Shown here: positions 53,746 through 62,363 of the stretch, in pieces
Layout: each line of letters begins with the position of its first letter
How positions within the stretch are numbered: the stretch's first letter is position 1
DNA from: Cryobacterium roopkundense
Lineage (GTDB): Bacteria > Actinomycetota > Actinomycetes > Actinomycetales > Microbacteriaceae
Assembly: GCF_014200405.1 (NCBI RefSeq)
Contig: NZ_JACHBQ010000001.1
Span: forward strand, 186,001-250,000
Reading direction: 5' to 3'
Length of the DNA: 64,000 bases
Notes under the pieces: model-generated
Told to the model about the DNA's origin: nothing
Databases searched by the model: none
Seen by the model: only the letters and a program-made list of their open reading frames with translations
Made by a program: the position numbers and the translations under genes

Positions 53746-54375
53746 ATGGCCGACGACTTTCACAAGCCCACGCAGTTCTCCGGCAACAAGTTCGAAGCGT
53801 TCCAGGGCGGCGAAGACCCTGCGGCCATCAGTCGGGTTGCCCACGAAACAGCCCAAGCCCTGCTCACGCGCGTTCGCAAGGACCCTGACCCCGACACCGT
53901 CGAGCGCCTCGTTGCGTATACCGATGAGAACGGCATCGACGCGGTGGCGGAGCTCTGGTCGCGGGCGACACCGCGGAGCCTTCCCGGCGCTTTATGGCGG
54001 ATGTACCTGATTCGACTGCTCATTCGGCAAGACCCCGAAGGCACCGCTTATCTCTATCAGCGCGGCACCGATGTGGTGCGCACGATCGATCCCGTCGTGG
54101 CCGGTGCCGCCGCACCGACAGGGCCTGCGGAGATCATCACCCTCGCCGACGAGATTCTGCGCGGCGTTTTCACCGGCGACTTCGCCGTGGCGCTCGATCG
54201 CGCCGCCGCGTACTGCCGGGTCACGGCCACGGGCTGCACGAGCATTGCCGACGACCACGAGGCCACCGAGCCCCACCGTTCGTCGGAACTCACGACCAGG
54301 GCGCTGCGGTTCTCCACAACCGCTGCGGAATTCGCGGCGTGCGCGCGCCTGTGGCGCACTGATTCGCTCGAGTAG
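53746..54375 (+). CDS. Conserved hypothetical protein
   Basis: A 209-residue soluble protein starting MADDFHKPTQFSGNKFEAFQ, with a run of alpha-helices (RVAHETAQALLTRVRKDP, WRMYLIRLLIRQDPEGTAYLYQ, EIITLADEILRGVFTGDFAVAL). No domain is recognised and no membrane or signal segment is seen. It resembles proteins I recall only as conserved and uncharacterised in Microbacteriaceae. CGAGGAG precedes ATG 53746; the frame is open upstream but without a ribosome site. Confidence 0.7.
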   Translation: MADDFHKPTQFSGNKFEAFQGGEDPAAISRVAHETAQALLTRVRKDPDPDTVERLVAYTDENGIDAVAELWSRATPRSLPGALWRMYLIRLLIRQDPEGTAYLYQRGTDVVRTIDPVVAGAAAPTGPAEIITLADEILRGVFTGDFAVALDRAAAYCRVTATGCTSIADDHEATEPHRSSELTTRALRFSTTAAEFAACARLWRTDSLE

Positions 54376-54398
54376 GGCCACCGGCATCCGCTCGACGG

Positions 54399-54426
54399 GC
54401 ATCCGCAGCGCAACCTGAACGGATGC
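54399..54426 (+). terminator. Weak hairpin from inverted octamer cores after the hypothetical gene
   Basis: GCATCCG (54399-54405) and CGGATGC (54420-54426) form a 7-bp stem with a 14-nt loop, 23 bp after the stop. A further GGCATCCG stands at 54383. The arrangement resembles the glyA terminator, made from the same octamer. Confidence 0.4.
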
Positions 54427-54655
54427 TGGTTGTCCCCGTGCGGACTCTTCGGTTTCTGCAGGTTTCGATTACACTGGGAGCTGGTCGGGCCGCAGTAATC
54501 CCGGGTTCCATTATTCGCCGCTTCGAGCGGCCTCGCGCCGAGAGGTGCTCTGCGGCCCGGCCTTCACTCTTTTTTTGCGTCAATATCCAATCCATGTGGG
54601 ACTCGGTACCGAACCCTCATCATGGAAAGGGATTGAACCTGACATGCTTGGTCTT

Positions 54656-55240
54656 ATGACTACTGATTTCAACCTCGACGACTCGTCGGTGGAGCCTCTT
54701 TCCAAAGAGGAACTCCTGGCGCGGGTGGCCTTTGGCGACGAATTGGCATTCGGAGAGCTGTATGACCAGATCGCTCCCAGGGTGCTTGGCCTAGTCAAGC
54801 GCCTCCTGATCGACCATGCTCAGTCGGAAGAAGTGACCCAAGAGATTTTTCTAGAGATCTGGCAGACGGCGACGCGGTACGAGGCAACTCGTGGTGGAGC
54901 ATCCACCTGGATCATGACGATGGCACATCGACGCGCGGTCGACCGAATTCGGTCGTCGCAGGCCGGACGTGACCGGGATTCCAAAATTGGCATCCGCGAC
55001 CTCGCGGTTGCCTACGATCACGTTGCCGAGACCGTCGAGGTTCGCATCGAACATGAAAGGGTGGAGAAGGCAATGTCCAGACTGACGCAGCTGCAACGCC
55101 AGGCCGTGAGCCTTGCGTACTACGGTGGCTATACGCACAGCGAAGTCGCGGGCATGCTCAAGATCCCCCTCGGCACCGTGAAAACCCGACTGCGCGACGG
55201 ACTTATTCGCCTGCGCGACGAACTGGGGGTGACCTCATGA
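54656..55240 (+). CDS. sigK: ECF sigma factor, SigK type
   Basis: A 194-residue group 4 sigma factor. Region 2 is FGELYDQIAPRVLGLVKRLL and the -10 recognition helix lies in ASTWIMTMAHRRAVDRIRS. Region 4 is LTQLQRQAVSLAYYGGYTHSEVAGML, then GTVKTRLRDGLIRLRDEL. This matches SigK (ECF19), controlled in mycobacteria by the membrane anti-sigma RskA; an RskA-like gene overlaps it in ATGA. An ATG at 54644 gives four more residues. The symbol is by family resemblance. Confidence 0.85.
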   Translation: MTTDFNLDDSSVEPLSKEELLARVAFGDELAFGELYDQIAPRVLGLVKRLLIDHAQSEEVTQEIFLEIWQTATRYEATRGGASTWIMTMAHRRAVDRIRSSQAGRDRDSKIGIRDLAVAYDHVAETVEVRIEHERVEKAMSRLTQLQRQAVSLAYYGGYTHSEVAGMLKIPLGTVKTRLRDGLIRLRDELGVTS

Positions 55241-56076
55241 CCAGCAAAGCACCACACGACGACGCAACGGGCCTTTCCGGTGCCTATGCGCTGAACGCTC
55301 TCGGCCCGGAGGACACCGCCGCATTCGAGGCGTACCTGGCCGAATCAGAACCGGCTCGAACGGAGGTGGCAGAGTTGAGTGACACCGCTGTCGCACTTGG
55401 ACTGGCCGTGGTGCCTGTGCAGCCTTCCGCCGCGCTGCGTGCCAACCTGATGTCGATGATCGCGTCGACTCCGCAGCAGTCACCGCTCTCGGCACCTGCC
55501 GCCGTACCGCCAACCATTCCGACGGCTCCGCTTCTTCCCGAGCTCGGTGAAGACGGAAACGTCGTTTCACTCACCTCAGGCTCGACCGGAAGGGCGGCGC
55601 AGCGCGCCCGTCAGCGCTGGTTCCAGCGCCCGGTGCAGGTTCTTGTGGCTGCCGCGGCCGCCGCCGTTCTGTTCGTCGGAGGCACCTTCGCGGGCCAGTC
55701 CTTCAACAACAACCAGTTCGAACAGGCCCAGGCGGCCGGTCTTGTGGAGATCAACGCCGCGCCGGACTCGCAGCGAGCAGCAGCGACCACGGCTGACGGG
55801 CAGCCTGCCACGCTGGTCTGGTCGAATTCCCTCGGCCTGTCCGCGGTCATGCTCGAAGACCTGCCGGCCTTGGCCAGCGATCAGGATTACCAGCTCTGGT
55901 ACATCAATGACTCTGGCGCGGCTCCGGCCGGAACGTTTGATTCGACCGGCAGCGGAACAGCGTGGCGTGTTCTCGACGGTTCGATGCACGCCGGAGACGC
56001 CGTCGGCGTCACGGTCGAGCCGAGCGGTGGGTCCGAACAGCCCACGTCGGCACCGATTGTGGCTTTCCAGAGCTAG
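55237..56076 (+). CDS. rskA: RskA-family anti-sigma factor
   Basis: A 279-residue membrane anti-sigma factor. The N-terminal cytoplasmic zinc-free anti-sigma domain begins SGAYALNALGPEDTAAFEAYLA. A single membrane helix (about residues 129-150, VQVLVAAAAAAVLFVGGTFAG) follows. The external RskA domain contains LVWSNSLGLSAVMLEDLPAL and YQLWYINDSG. It overlaps sigK by ATGA, which fits co-translation and inhibition of its partner. Regulated intramembrane proteolysis is known for the family; the signal is unknown. Confidence 0.87.
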   Translation: MTSKAPHDDATGLSGAYALNALGPEDTAAFEAYLAESEPARTEVAELSDTAVALGLAVVPVQPSAALRANLMSMIASTPQQSPLSAPAAVPPTIPTAPLLPELGEDGNVVSLTSGSTGRAAQRARQRWFQRPVQVLVAAAAAAVLFVGGTFAGQSFNNNQFEQAQAAGLVEINAAPDSQRAAATTADGQPATLVWSNSLGLSAVMLEDLPALASDQDYQLWYINDSGAAPAGTFDSTGSGTAWRVLDGSMHAGDAVGVTVEPSGGSEQPTSAPIVAFQS

Positions 56077-56122
56077 CACGGCGCCTGCTGAAGTCGGCAG
56101 GGCGTAGGGATAGGCTCGCCTC

Positions 56123-57010
56123 ATGAGCCTTCCCTTCACCCTGCTGATCGACCCGGTACCCGCTGACTCCGAGCGCACCACCTTCGAGGACACCTTCCAC
56201 GAGATGGAGTCGGCAGCTCCCGCCCTGCGTGTGGGAGAGCTCAGCACCCAGCGCGGTGACGGCATCTTCGAAACGCTCAGCGTGGTCAACGGACACCCCC
56301 AAGAGGTCGAACCGCACATCGCCAGGCTGTGCAATTCGGCGCAGATCTGCGACCTGCCGGTGCCCAATTCCGCACAGTGGCGAGCGGCCATCTCCTACGC
56401 GGTGGCGCGGCTTCCGCACGAGGGAGAACTCGCCCTCAAGTTCGTGCTCAGCCGCGGCGTGGAATCCGGCCCGGCCCCCACGGCCTGGCTACACGCCACG
56501 CGAGCGGCTGACTTCAGCGCGGCGCGCCGCAACGGCGTCCGTGTGATCACCCTCGACCGCGGCTACCCGCGTGGTGTCGCCGAGCGCGCGCCCTGGCTGC
56601 TGATGGGCGCGAAGACCCTGAGCTACGCCGTCAATATGGCGGCGCTCAGGGAAGCTCACCGCCGCGGCGCCGACGACACCATCTTCCTCACCACCGACGA
56701 CTACGTCATGGAGGGACCCACCTCGAGCGTCATCCTGCGCACCGGGGGTGTCTACGTCACTCCGGCGCCGAGCGGCGCCATCCTGCACGGCACAACGCAA
56801 CAGAGCATGTTCGACTACCTGCGCGATCAGGGGGAGAAAGTCGAGTACCGAGACGTGACGATCGATGAGCTTCGCCAAGCGGATGCCGCATGGCTCGTCT
56901 CGAGCGTGCGCCTGGCCGTCGCCATCACGGCACTCGACGGCGAACCGATGCGCACCGACCAGCCCTTGACGGCGGCCCTGAACGCCTACCTTCTGGCCCG
57001 CACGGCCTAA
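56123..57010 (+). CDS. pabC: Aminotransferase class IV, aminodeoxychorismate-lyase type
   Basis: A 295-residue PLP enzyme of fold type IV. RGDGIFETLSVVNGHPQEVEPHIARL is the substrate segment, the PLP-Lys lies in LLMGAKTLSYAVNM, and MEGPTSSVILRTGGVYVTPAPSGAILHGTT is the cofactor loop. Aminodeoxychorismate lyase (PabC, folate pathway) and branched-chain or D-amino-acid aminotransferases share this pattern; PabC is favoured by length and the RGDGIFET start. It follows rskA with a 46-bp gap and converges with pstB. Confidence 0.8.
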   Translation: MSLPFTLLIDPVPADSERTTFEDTFHEMESAAPALRVGELSTQRGDGIFETLSVVNGHPQEVEPHIARLCNSAQICDLPVPNSAQWRAAISYAVARLPHEGELALKFVLSRGVESGPAPTAWLHATRAADFSAARRNGVRVITLDRGYPRGVAERAPWLLMGAKTLSYAVNMAALREAHRRGADDTIFLTTDDYVMEGPTSSVILRTGGVYVTPAPSGAILHGTTQQSMFDYLRDQGEKVEYRDVTIDELRQADAAWLVSSVRLAVAITALDGEPMRTDQPLTAALNAYLLARTA

Positions 57011-57040
57011 GTGCCGCCCGCGCGCGGCGTTCTCGCGGCT

Positions 57041-57155
57041 CGCGGGCGCTGTGGCGGTAGCGAGCCGCGACAGCGGCGCGGGAACCGCGCGGGGAGCGCC
57101 GGTGTAGCGGTGCGCGGGCGCTGTGGCGGTAGCGAGCCGCGACAGCGGCGCGGGA
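57041..57155. repeat. Two 43-bp direct repeats at a convergent junction, each a hairpin
   Basis: A 43-base unit occurs at 57041-57083 and again at 57113-57155, identical by eye, spaced 72 bp apart. Within each unit CGCTGTGGCGG and CCGCGACAGCG pair with one mismatch around TAGCGAG. It lies between pabC and pstB, and the doubled hairpin could stop transcription from both sides. REP-like origin is possible. Confidence 0.75.
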
Positions 57156-57178
57156 GCGGCGCCTGCGCGCGCGGACGA

Positions 57179-57958
57179 TCAGCCGAAACGGCCGGAGACG
57201 TAGTCCTCGGTGGACTGGATGCTCGGGTTCGAGAAGATCGTCGTGGTGTCGTCGTACTCAATGAGCTTGCCGGGCTTGCCCGTGCCAGCGATGTTGAAGA
57301 ATGCTGTGCGGTCGGACACGCGTGAGGCCTGCTGCATGTTGTGCGTCACGATCACGATCGTGTACTGGGCCTTCATCTCTTCGATCAGGTCCTCGATCGC
57401 CAGGGTGGAGATCGGGTCGAGCGCTGAGCAGGGCTCGTCCATCAGGATCACATCGGGGGCCACGGCGATGGCACGCGCGATGCACAGGCGCTGCTGCTGG
57501 CCGCCTGAGAGGCCGGACCCGGGCCGGTCGAGTCGGTCCTTGACCTCGTTCCAGAGGTTCGCGCCGCGCAGCGACTCCTCGGTGAGGGCGTCGGCGTCGC
57601 TCTTGCTGATGCGGCGATTGTTGAGCTTCACACCGGCGAGCACGTTGTCCTGGATCGACATGGTGGGGAACGGGTTCGGTCGTTGGAAGACCATGCCCAC
57701 CTGGCGGCGCACGTTCACGGGATCGACGCCGGGGCCGTAGAGGTTGTTGCCGTCGATGAGTACTTCGCCCTCGACGCGGGCGCCGGGGATCACCTCGTGC
57801 ATGCGGTTGAGCGTACGAATGAACGTGGACTTGCCGCATCCACTCGGCCCGATCAGGGCGGTCACGGTGCGGGGTTCGATCACGAGTGACACGCCCTCGA
57901 CGGCCAGAAAGTTGCTGTAGTAAACGTTGAGGTCGGCAACTTCGATGCGCTTGGACAT
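57179..57958 (-). CDS. pstB: Phosphate ABC transporter ATPase PstB
   Basis: The 259-residue ATPase that drives high-affinity phosphate uptake. Walker A is GPSGCGKST (Lys43), the signature [14 protein letters not shown], Walker [14 protein letters not shown] and H-loop [10 protein letters not shown] are all intact. It is the last gene of pstSCAB, 55 bp after pstA. No phoU gene follows; pabC converges instead. Confidence 0.96.
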   Translation of the reverse strand: MSKRIEVADLNVYYSNFLAVEGVSLVIEPRTVTALIGPSGCGKSTFIRTLNRMHEVIPGARVEGEVLIDGNNLYGPGVDPVNVRRQVGMVFQRPNPFPTMSIQDNVLAGVKLNNRRISKSDADALTEESLRGANLWNEVKDRLDRPGSGLSGGQQQRLCIARAIAVAPDVILMDEPCSALDPISTLAIEDLIEEMKAQYTIVIVTHNMQQASRVSDRTAFFNIAGTGKPGKLIEYDDTTTIFSNPSIQSTEDYVSGRFG

Positions 57959-58013
57959 GTGTCCCTTTCAATCTGGAAATCTGGAGCTGGAAAACGGGGA
58001 GAAACGGGTGAGG

Positions 58014-59102
58014 CTAACGGCCGAACTTGGGTGAGAAGATCTTGGCGATGATTCGGGCGATGAGGTTGAGAAGCATCACGATCAGAATGAGCGTGAGTGC
58101 CCCCGCCCAGGCCCGGTCAACATAGGCTTGGGCGTCTGCTCCCTGGCTGGCGTACTGGTTGTACACGAACACGGGAAGCGTCATCATGCGCTCGCTGAAG
58201 AGGTCGTAATTCATGCTGGCCGTGAAGCCTGCGATGATCAGCAGGGGGGCGGTCTCGCCGATGACACGGGCAATCGAGAGCATGATTCCGGTCACGATGC
58301 CGGCAATCGACGTCGGCAGCACGACCTTCACGATCGTGAGCCATTTCGGCACACCGAGGGCATAGGCGGCCTCGCGCAGTTCGTTGGGAACGAGCTTGAG
58401 CATTTCCTCGCTCGAGCGCACGACGACGGGGATCATGAGCACCGAGAGGGCAATCGCGCCGCCGAACCCGAAGCGGATGCCCGGGTCGTCGAACAGGAGG
58501 GCGAATAGCGCGAACGCGAACAGCCCGGCGACGATCGAGGGGATGCCTGTCATCACGTCCACGAAGAAGGTGATTGCGCGGGCCAGCTTGCCGCGCCCGT
58601 ACTCCACGAGGTAAAGCGCCGTCAGCAGCCCGATCGGAACTGAAATGAGGGTCGCCATGCCGGTGATGAGCAAGGTGCCCATGATGGCGTGCAGCACCCC
58701 GCCGCCCTCGCCGACGATGTTGCGCTGCGACGAGGTGAAGAACGTGGGTGTGAGGAACGCGGGCAACCCGTTGACGACTGTCGTGTAGATGATCGAAATT
58801 AGCGGCAGAAGCGCGATCACGAACGCGGCCGTCACGAGCGCCGTCATGAGTCGGTCGGTGGCCTTGCGGGAACCTTCGACTGCCCTGGAGAACACGTAGA
58901 TGGCGATGCAATAGAGCACGGTTCCGAAGAACACTGTACCCACGACGTTGAAGCCGTCGACCGCACCGGCCAGATTGAGCACGACGAAGAATGCCGCCGT
59001 GACTGCCCAGCTTGCCAGCAGTATCCACAGCGACGAACGCTTGGGAAGCTTGCCGGCGGTAAGCGAGTTGGTGAGAGGCGCCGCCTCTATGACGGATGTC
59101 AT
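58014..59102 (-). CDS. pstA: Phosphate ABC transporter permease PstA
   Basis: A 362-residue permease with an N-terminal pair of helices (SSLWILLASWAVTAAFFVVL, VVGTVFFGTVLYCIAIYVF) and the usual six-helix core. The EAA loop is LREAAYALGVPKWLTIVKVVLPTSIAGIVTG. It is longer than E. coli PstA by the extra N-terminal helices. The start shares one base with the pstC stop (TGATG). Confidence 0.94.
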   Translation of the reverse strand: MTSVIEAAPLTNSLTAGKLPKRSSLWILLASWAVTAAFFVVLNLAGAVDGFNVVGTVFFGTVLYCIAIYVFSRAVEGSRKATDRLMTALVTAAFVIALLPLISIIYTTVVNGLPAFLTPTFFTSSQRNIVGEGGGVLHAIMGTLLITGMATLISVPIGLLTALYLVEYGRGKLARAITFFVDVMTGIPSIVAGLFAFALFALLFDDPGIRFGFGGAIALSVLMIPVVVRSSEEMLKLVPNELREAAYALGVPKWLTIVKVVLPTSIAGIVTGIMLSIARVIGETAPLLIIAGFTASMNYDLFSERMMTLPVFVYNQYASQGADAQAYVDRAWAGALTLILIVMLLNLIARIIAKIFSPKFGR

Positions 59103-60046
59103 CAGTTCGCTCCTGAGAATGCCTTACGGCTGTTGATTATGACGCGCGCGATCATGTTGACGATGAGGGTGACCACGAAGAGGATGAGGCCGGTGGCCAG
59201 CAGAATGTTGACTCCGATGCCGTGGGCCTCGGGGAAGTTCAGCGCGATATTGGCGGCGATGGTGGTGGGGTTCTCGGAGGTGAGAAGAACGAAGCTCACC
59301 ACTGCGCTCGGGGAGAGCACCATGGCGACGGCCATGGTTTCACCGAGGGCGCGGCCGAGCCCCAGCATGGAAGCCGAGATAATTCCGGGAAGCCCGAATG
59401 GCAGCACCGCCATGCGGATCATTTCCCAGCGAGTGGCCCCGAGGGCGAGCGCGGCTTCCTCGTGCAGCAGCGGGGTCTGCAGGAATATCTCCCGGCAGAT
59501 GGCGGTGATAATGGGCAGAATCATGACCGCGAGCACGATGGCCACCGTGAGGATGGTACGGCCGGTACCGGAGACAGGCCCGGCGAACAGCGGGATCCAG
59601 CCGAACCACTCCACGATCGTGGAGTAAAAGGGCTGAACAAGCGGCGCGAGTACCGTGATGCCCCACAGGCCGAAAACCACTGAGGGCACGGCGGCCAGCA
59701 GATCAATGATGTACCCGAGGCCCTGCGCGAGTTCGCGCGGCGCGAAGTGCGAGATGAAGAGGGCGATGCCGATCGCCACGGGAACGGCCATGATCAGCGC
59801 CAGGATGGCTGCCCAGACGGTGCCGAACACCAGTGGGCCCACGTACGACCAGAAATTGGTGGTGTCCCCGCTGAAGGCATCCGCTGGCGCCACAAAGGCC
59901 GGCACGCTTTCCACGAGCAGGAAGATTGCGACCGCGGCCAGCACCGCGAGGATGAGTCCGCCCGAAATGACGGTTGCGCCGGAGAATATCCGGTCGCCGG
60001 GTCGTTGCCGTGCCTTGATCGTAGTGGCGGCAACAGTTGTCGTCAT
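59102..60046 (-). CDS. pstC: Phosphate ABC transporter permease PstC
   Basis: A permease of 314 residues with six core helices. The EAA loop is EEAALALGATRWEMIRMAVLPFGLPGIISASMLG and the GRALGETMAVAMVL stretch is typical of PstC. Two ATGs exist; the one at 60046 is 9 nt from AGGAG, whereas that at 60055 directly abuts it, so 60046 is preferred. It is separated from pstS by a hairpin-containing gap of 143 bp. Confidence 0.94.
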   Translation of the reverse strand: MTTTVAATTIKARQRPGDRIFSGATVISGGLILAVLAAVAIFLLVESVPAFVAPADAFSGDTTNFWSYVGPLVFGTVWAAILALIMAVPVAIGIALFISHFAPRELAQGLGYIIDLLAAVPSVVFGLWGITVLAPLVQPFYSTIVEWFGWIPLFAGPVSGTGRTILTVAIVLAVMILPIITAICREIFLQTPLLHEEAALALGATRWEMIRMAVLPFGLPGIISASMLGLGRALGETMAVAMVLSPSAVVSFVLLTSENPTTIAANIALNFPEAHGIGVNILLATGLILFVVTLIVNMIARVIINSRKAFSGAN

Positions 60047-60130
60047 GCCGGGCATCTCCTGAAGTGGTTGGGCTGAATGCGATGGTGAGGACTGCGACGC
60101 GTGGTGTTAAACAAGCGGTTTACCCAGTGT

Positions 60131-60172
60131 GCCCGATTCGGCGCCCGCAGGTGAGCGGATGCCGAATCGGGC
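60131..60172 (-). terminator. Hairpin between pstS and pstC, candidate partial terminator
   Basis: GCCCGATTCGGC (60131-60142) and GCCGAATCGGGC (60161-60172) make a perfect 12-bp stem with an 18-nt loop, in the gap after pstS. In the transcript it lies 17 nt past the stop. A partial stop or 3'-end stabiliser here would keep the binding protein in excess of the permease, as in other pst operons. Confidence 0.65.
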
Positions 60173-60189
60173 GACTGTGCCGGGCTGTG

Positions 60190-61284
60190 TTACTTGACGG
60201 TTGCGAGAACCTCGGCGACGTTGGCCTCGAGCTCGGCCGTCAGCGGTGCGACGCCTGCGGACTCCTCGGCGACGGTCTGGCCGGCAGCGCTGGCGATGTA
60301 CTCGACATAGGCCTTCACGAGGGCTCCCTGCTCGGCGTCGGCGTACTCGTTGCACACGAGAGCGTAGCTCACGAGAACGAGCGGGTACTCGGCCGGGTTG
60401 GTGGTCTTGCGGTTCAGGTCGAGCGCGAGGTCGTCAGCTGCACGGCCCTCGACGAGCGGGGAACCGGCAACAACTTCGGCTGCGGCTTCAGGCGTGTAAG
60501 CGACGAACTCGTCGCCGACCTTGAGCTTGGCGGTACCGAGCTCGCCGGCCTGGGAAGCGTCGGCGTAGCCGATGGTGCCTACACCGTTGGTCACAGCGGA
60601 GACGACACCGGAGGTGCCCTGGGCGCCCTCACCACCGGAGAACGGGAACGTGTCGGAGGCTTTCTCGGTCCACACGTCGGGTGCGGTCTGGAAGAGGTAG
60701 TCGGAGAAGTTCTTCGTGGTACCCGAGTCGTCCGAGCGGTGCACGGCCGTGATCGGGGCGGAAGGAAGTGTGGCATCCGGGTTCAGGGCCACGAGAGCGG
60801 CGTCATCCCAGGTGCTGATCTCGCCGGCGAAGATCTTCGCCAGGGTGTCGGAGTCGACGTTCAGGTCGTCCACTCCCTCGACGTTGAAGATAACGGCGAT
60901 GGGCGAGATGTACACGGGCAGGTCGACGGCCTTGGAGGTCGGCGCGCAGGAAGCAAACGTTCCGGCGAGCTCGTCGTCGCTGAGGTAGGAGTCGGAGCCG
61001 GCGAATGCGGTGCCGCCCGAGATGAAGGCTTCGCGGCCCGCGCCGGAACCGGACGGGTCATAGTTGATCGTGACGTCGGGGTTGGCAATCTGGAAGCCGG
61101 CGATCCAGGCTTCCTGGGCTGCTGCCATCGACGAGGCGCCGGCGGCGTTGAGCGTGCCGGTCAGGGTGCTGGCGGATGCATCGCCGGTGGATGCTGTTCC
61201 ACCTTCGTTGGCCGCGCAGGAAGAGAGAGCGAGTGCTGCGACGATGGCGATGACCGCGGGTCGGCCATAACGCTTAAAGTTCAC
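60190..61284 (-). CDS. pstS: Phosphate-binding lipoprotein PstS
   Basis: The 364-residue phosphate-binding component, anchored to the membrane by lipid. A signal peptide ends in LALSS-Cys near residue 21. The phosphate loops include TLNAAGASSMAAAQEAW, YDPSGSGAGREAF and VHRSDDSGTTKNFSDYL. GTG 61284 is 6 nt from AAAGGG; an earlier frame opening at 61344 has no such site. It is first in pstSCAB and has a PHO box upstream. Confidence 0.94.
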   Translation of the reverse strand: MNFKRYGRPAVIAIVAALALSSCAANEGGTASTGDASASTLTGTLNAAGASSMAAAQEAWIAGFQIANPDVTINYDPSGSGAGREAFISGGTAFAGSDSYLSDDELAGTFASCAPTSKAVDLPVYISPIAVIFNVEGVDDLNVDSDTLAKIFAGEISTWDDAALVALNPDATLPSAPITAVHRSDDSGTTKNFSDYLFQTAPDVWTEKASDTFPFSGGEGAQGTSGVVSAVTNGVGTIGYADASQAGELGTAKLKVGDEFVAYTPEAAAEVVAGSPLVEGRAADDLALDLNRKTTNPAEYPLVLVSYALVCNEYADAEQGALVKAYVEYIASAAGQTVAEESAGVAPLTAELEANVAEVLATVK

Positions 61285-61382
61285 GAGGATCCCTTTCAGG
61301 GTTAAATCGAATCTGTGCTGAGATGCAGGCCGGTGCCGACCCATACGTGAACATATTCATTCTCATTAACGGGACACCCTCT

Positions 61383-61404
61383 GCAAGGTGAACGGGAGAT
61401 GAAC
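61383..61404 (-). promoter_or_regulatory. PHO box upstream of pstS
   Basis: On the minus strand two adjacent 11-nt units read GTTCATCTCCC and GTTCACCTTGC. This is the direct-repeat pattern (GTTCAYYYRGC-like) bound by the PhoP response regulator in Streptomyces. It lies 99 bp before the pstS start codon and just before the end of the Nudix gene. It implies induction of pstSCAB by phosphate limitation. No phoR/phoP pair is in the window. Confidence 0.75.
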
Positions 61405-61412
61405 GCTGACGC

Positions 61413-62363
61413 CTAGATGAGGGGCGCATGCCTCTCGATGGCGACGATGCCGGCGCTCGGGTTCTCGGCCGACAGATGCACGATCGAGAACGCACCGGTC
61501 TCGAGGTTCGCCGCATCCGACAGCGCGCCGTTCAGGGTACTGCCGGTGGCGAGACCGATCTCCCGCAGGATCTCGGGTAGAACGGGGCCATGGCTGCACA
61601 GAACTGCTGTCTTGCGGCTCCGGACGCGCTTGCCGATCACGCTGCGCACATCCGCTTCGCCGTTTTCGAGGGCATCCTGGCTGATCAGGTCGGTCTGCTT
61701 GATCGGGATGCCCGTGGCCGCCGCGAGCGGAGCGACGGTCGTCACGCAGCGTGTTGCCGTACTCGAGATGATGCGCTGGGGCCGCCAGGCCATCAGAGTG
61801 TCCACGACGCCTGCCGCCTGCCGCACGCCGCGCGCGGTGAGCGGGCGCTTGCTGTCGGGGCCGTCGCCGGTGCGCGGAACCGCCTTGCCGTGGCGCAGGG
61901 CGATCAGCGCGAACGTGCGTGTGATGCCGGCATCAACCAGAGCGGAAAATGCTTCGAGAATGTCGACGTCGGCGGGGTAGCTCAGGTACGTGCGGGCTTT
62001 CTTGATGGTGACCCATTCGATGGCCGCGACCTCGCCGTTGGGCACGAAGGTGGAACGCTGGATGGCCTCCGGAGTGATTTCCGCCGCCCAGTAGTGCACG
62101 ATCTTGGTGCGGCCGTCGGGCATGTCGTAGTGGGATATGCCCAGCGGCACGCCGAGCGAGACGGTGAGGCCGGTCTCTTCCTGCACTTCGCGAACCGCGG
62201 TGCGCGGCAGGGACTCGCCGGGGTCGACCTTGCCCTTGGGGATGGTGACGTCACCGTGCACGGTGCGGTGGATGAGGAGCACGTGCATGCGGCCCTCGAT
62301 GAGTCGCCAGCACACGGCACCGGCCGCATAAATTGCCAGGTCGGCCGCGGTCGCTGCGCTCAT
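61413..62363 (-). CDS. Nudix hydrolase fused to a SixA/histidine-phosphatase-like domain (MutT1 type)
   Basis: A 316-residue two-domain protein. The N-terminal Nudix domain (about residues 10-140) has the box [23 protein letters not shown]. The C-terminal domain carries [13 protein letters not shown] (RHG catalytic His) and [11 protein letters not shown] (second His), as in mycobacterial MutT1, which cleans 8-oxo-dGTP and diadenosine polyphosphates. The ATG at 62363 overlaps the ppk stop (ATGA), coupling it to polyphosphate kinase. A role in Ap4A or polyphosphate balance is inference. Confidence 0.9.
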   Translation of the reverse strand: MSAATAADLAIYAAGAVCWRLIEGRMHVLLIHRTVHGDVTIPKGKVDPGESLPRTAVREVQEETGLTVSLGVPLGISHYDMPDGRTKIVHYWAAEITPEAIQRSTFVPNGEVAAIEWVTIKKARTYLSYPADVDILEAFSALVDAGITRTFALIALRHGKAVPRTGDGPDSKRPLTARGVRQAAGVVDTLMAWRPQRIISSTATRCVTTVAPLAAATGIPIKQTDLISQDALENGEADVRSVIGKRVRSRKTAVLCSHGPVLPEILREIGLATGSTLNGALSDAANLETGAFSIVHLSAENPSAGIVAIERHAPLI

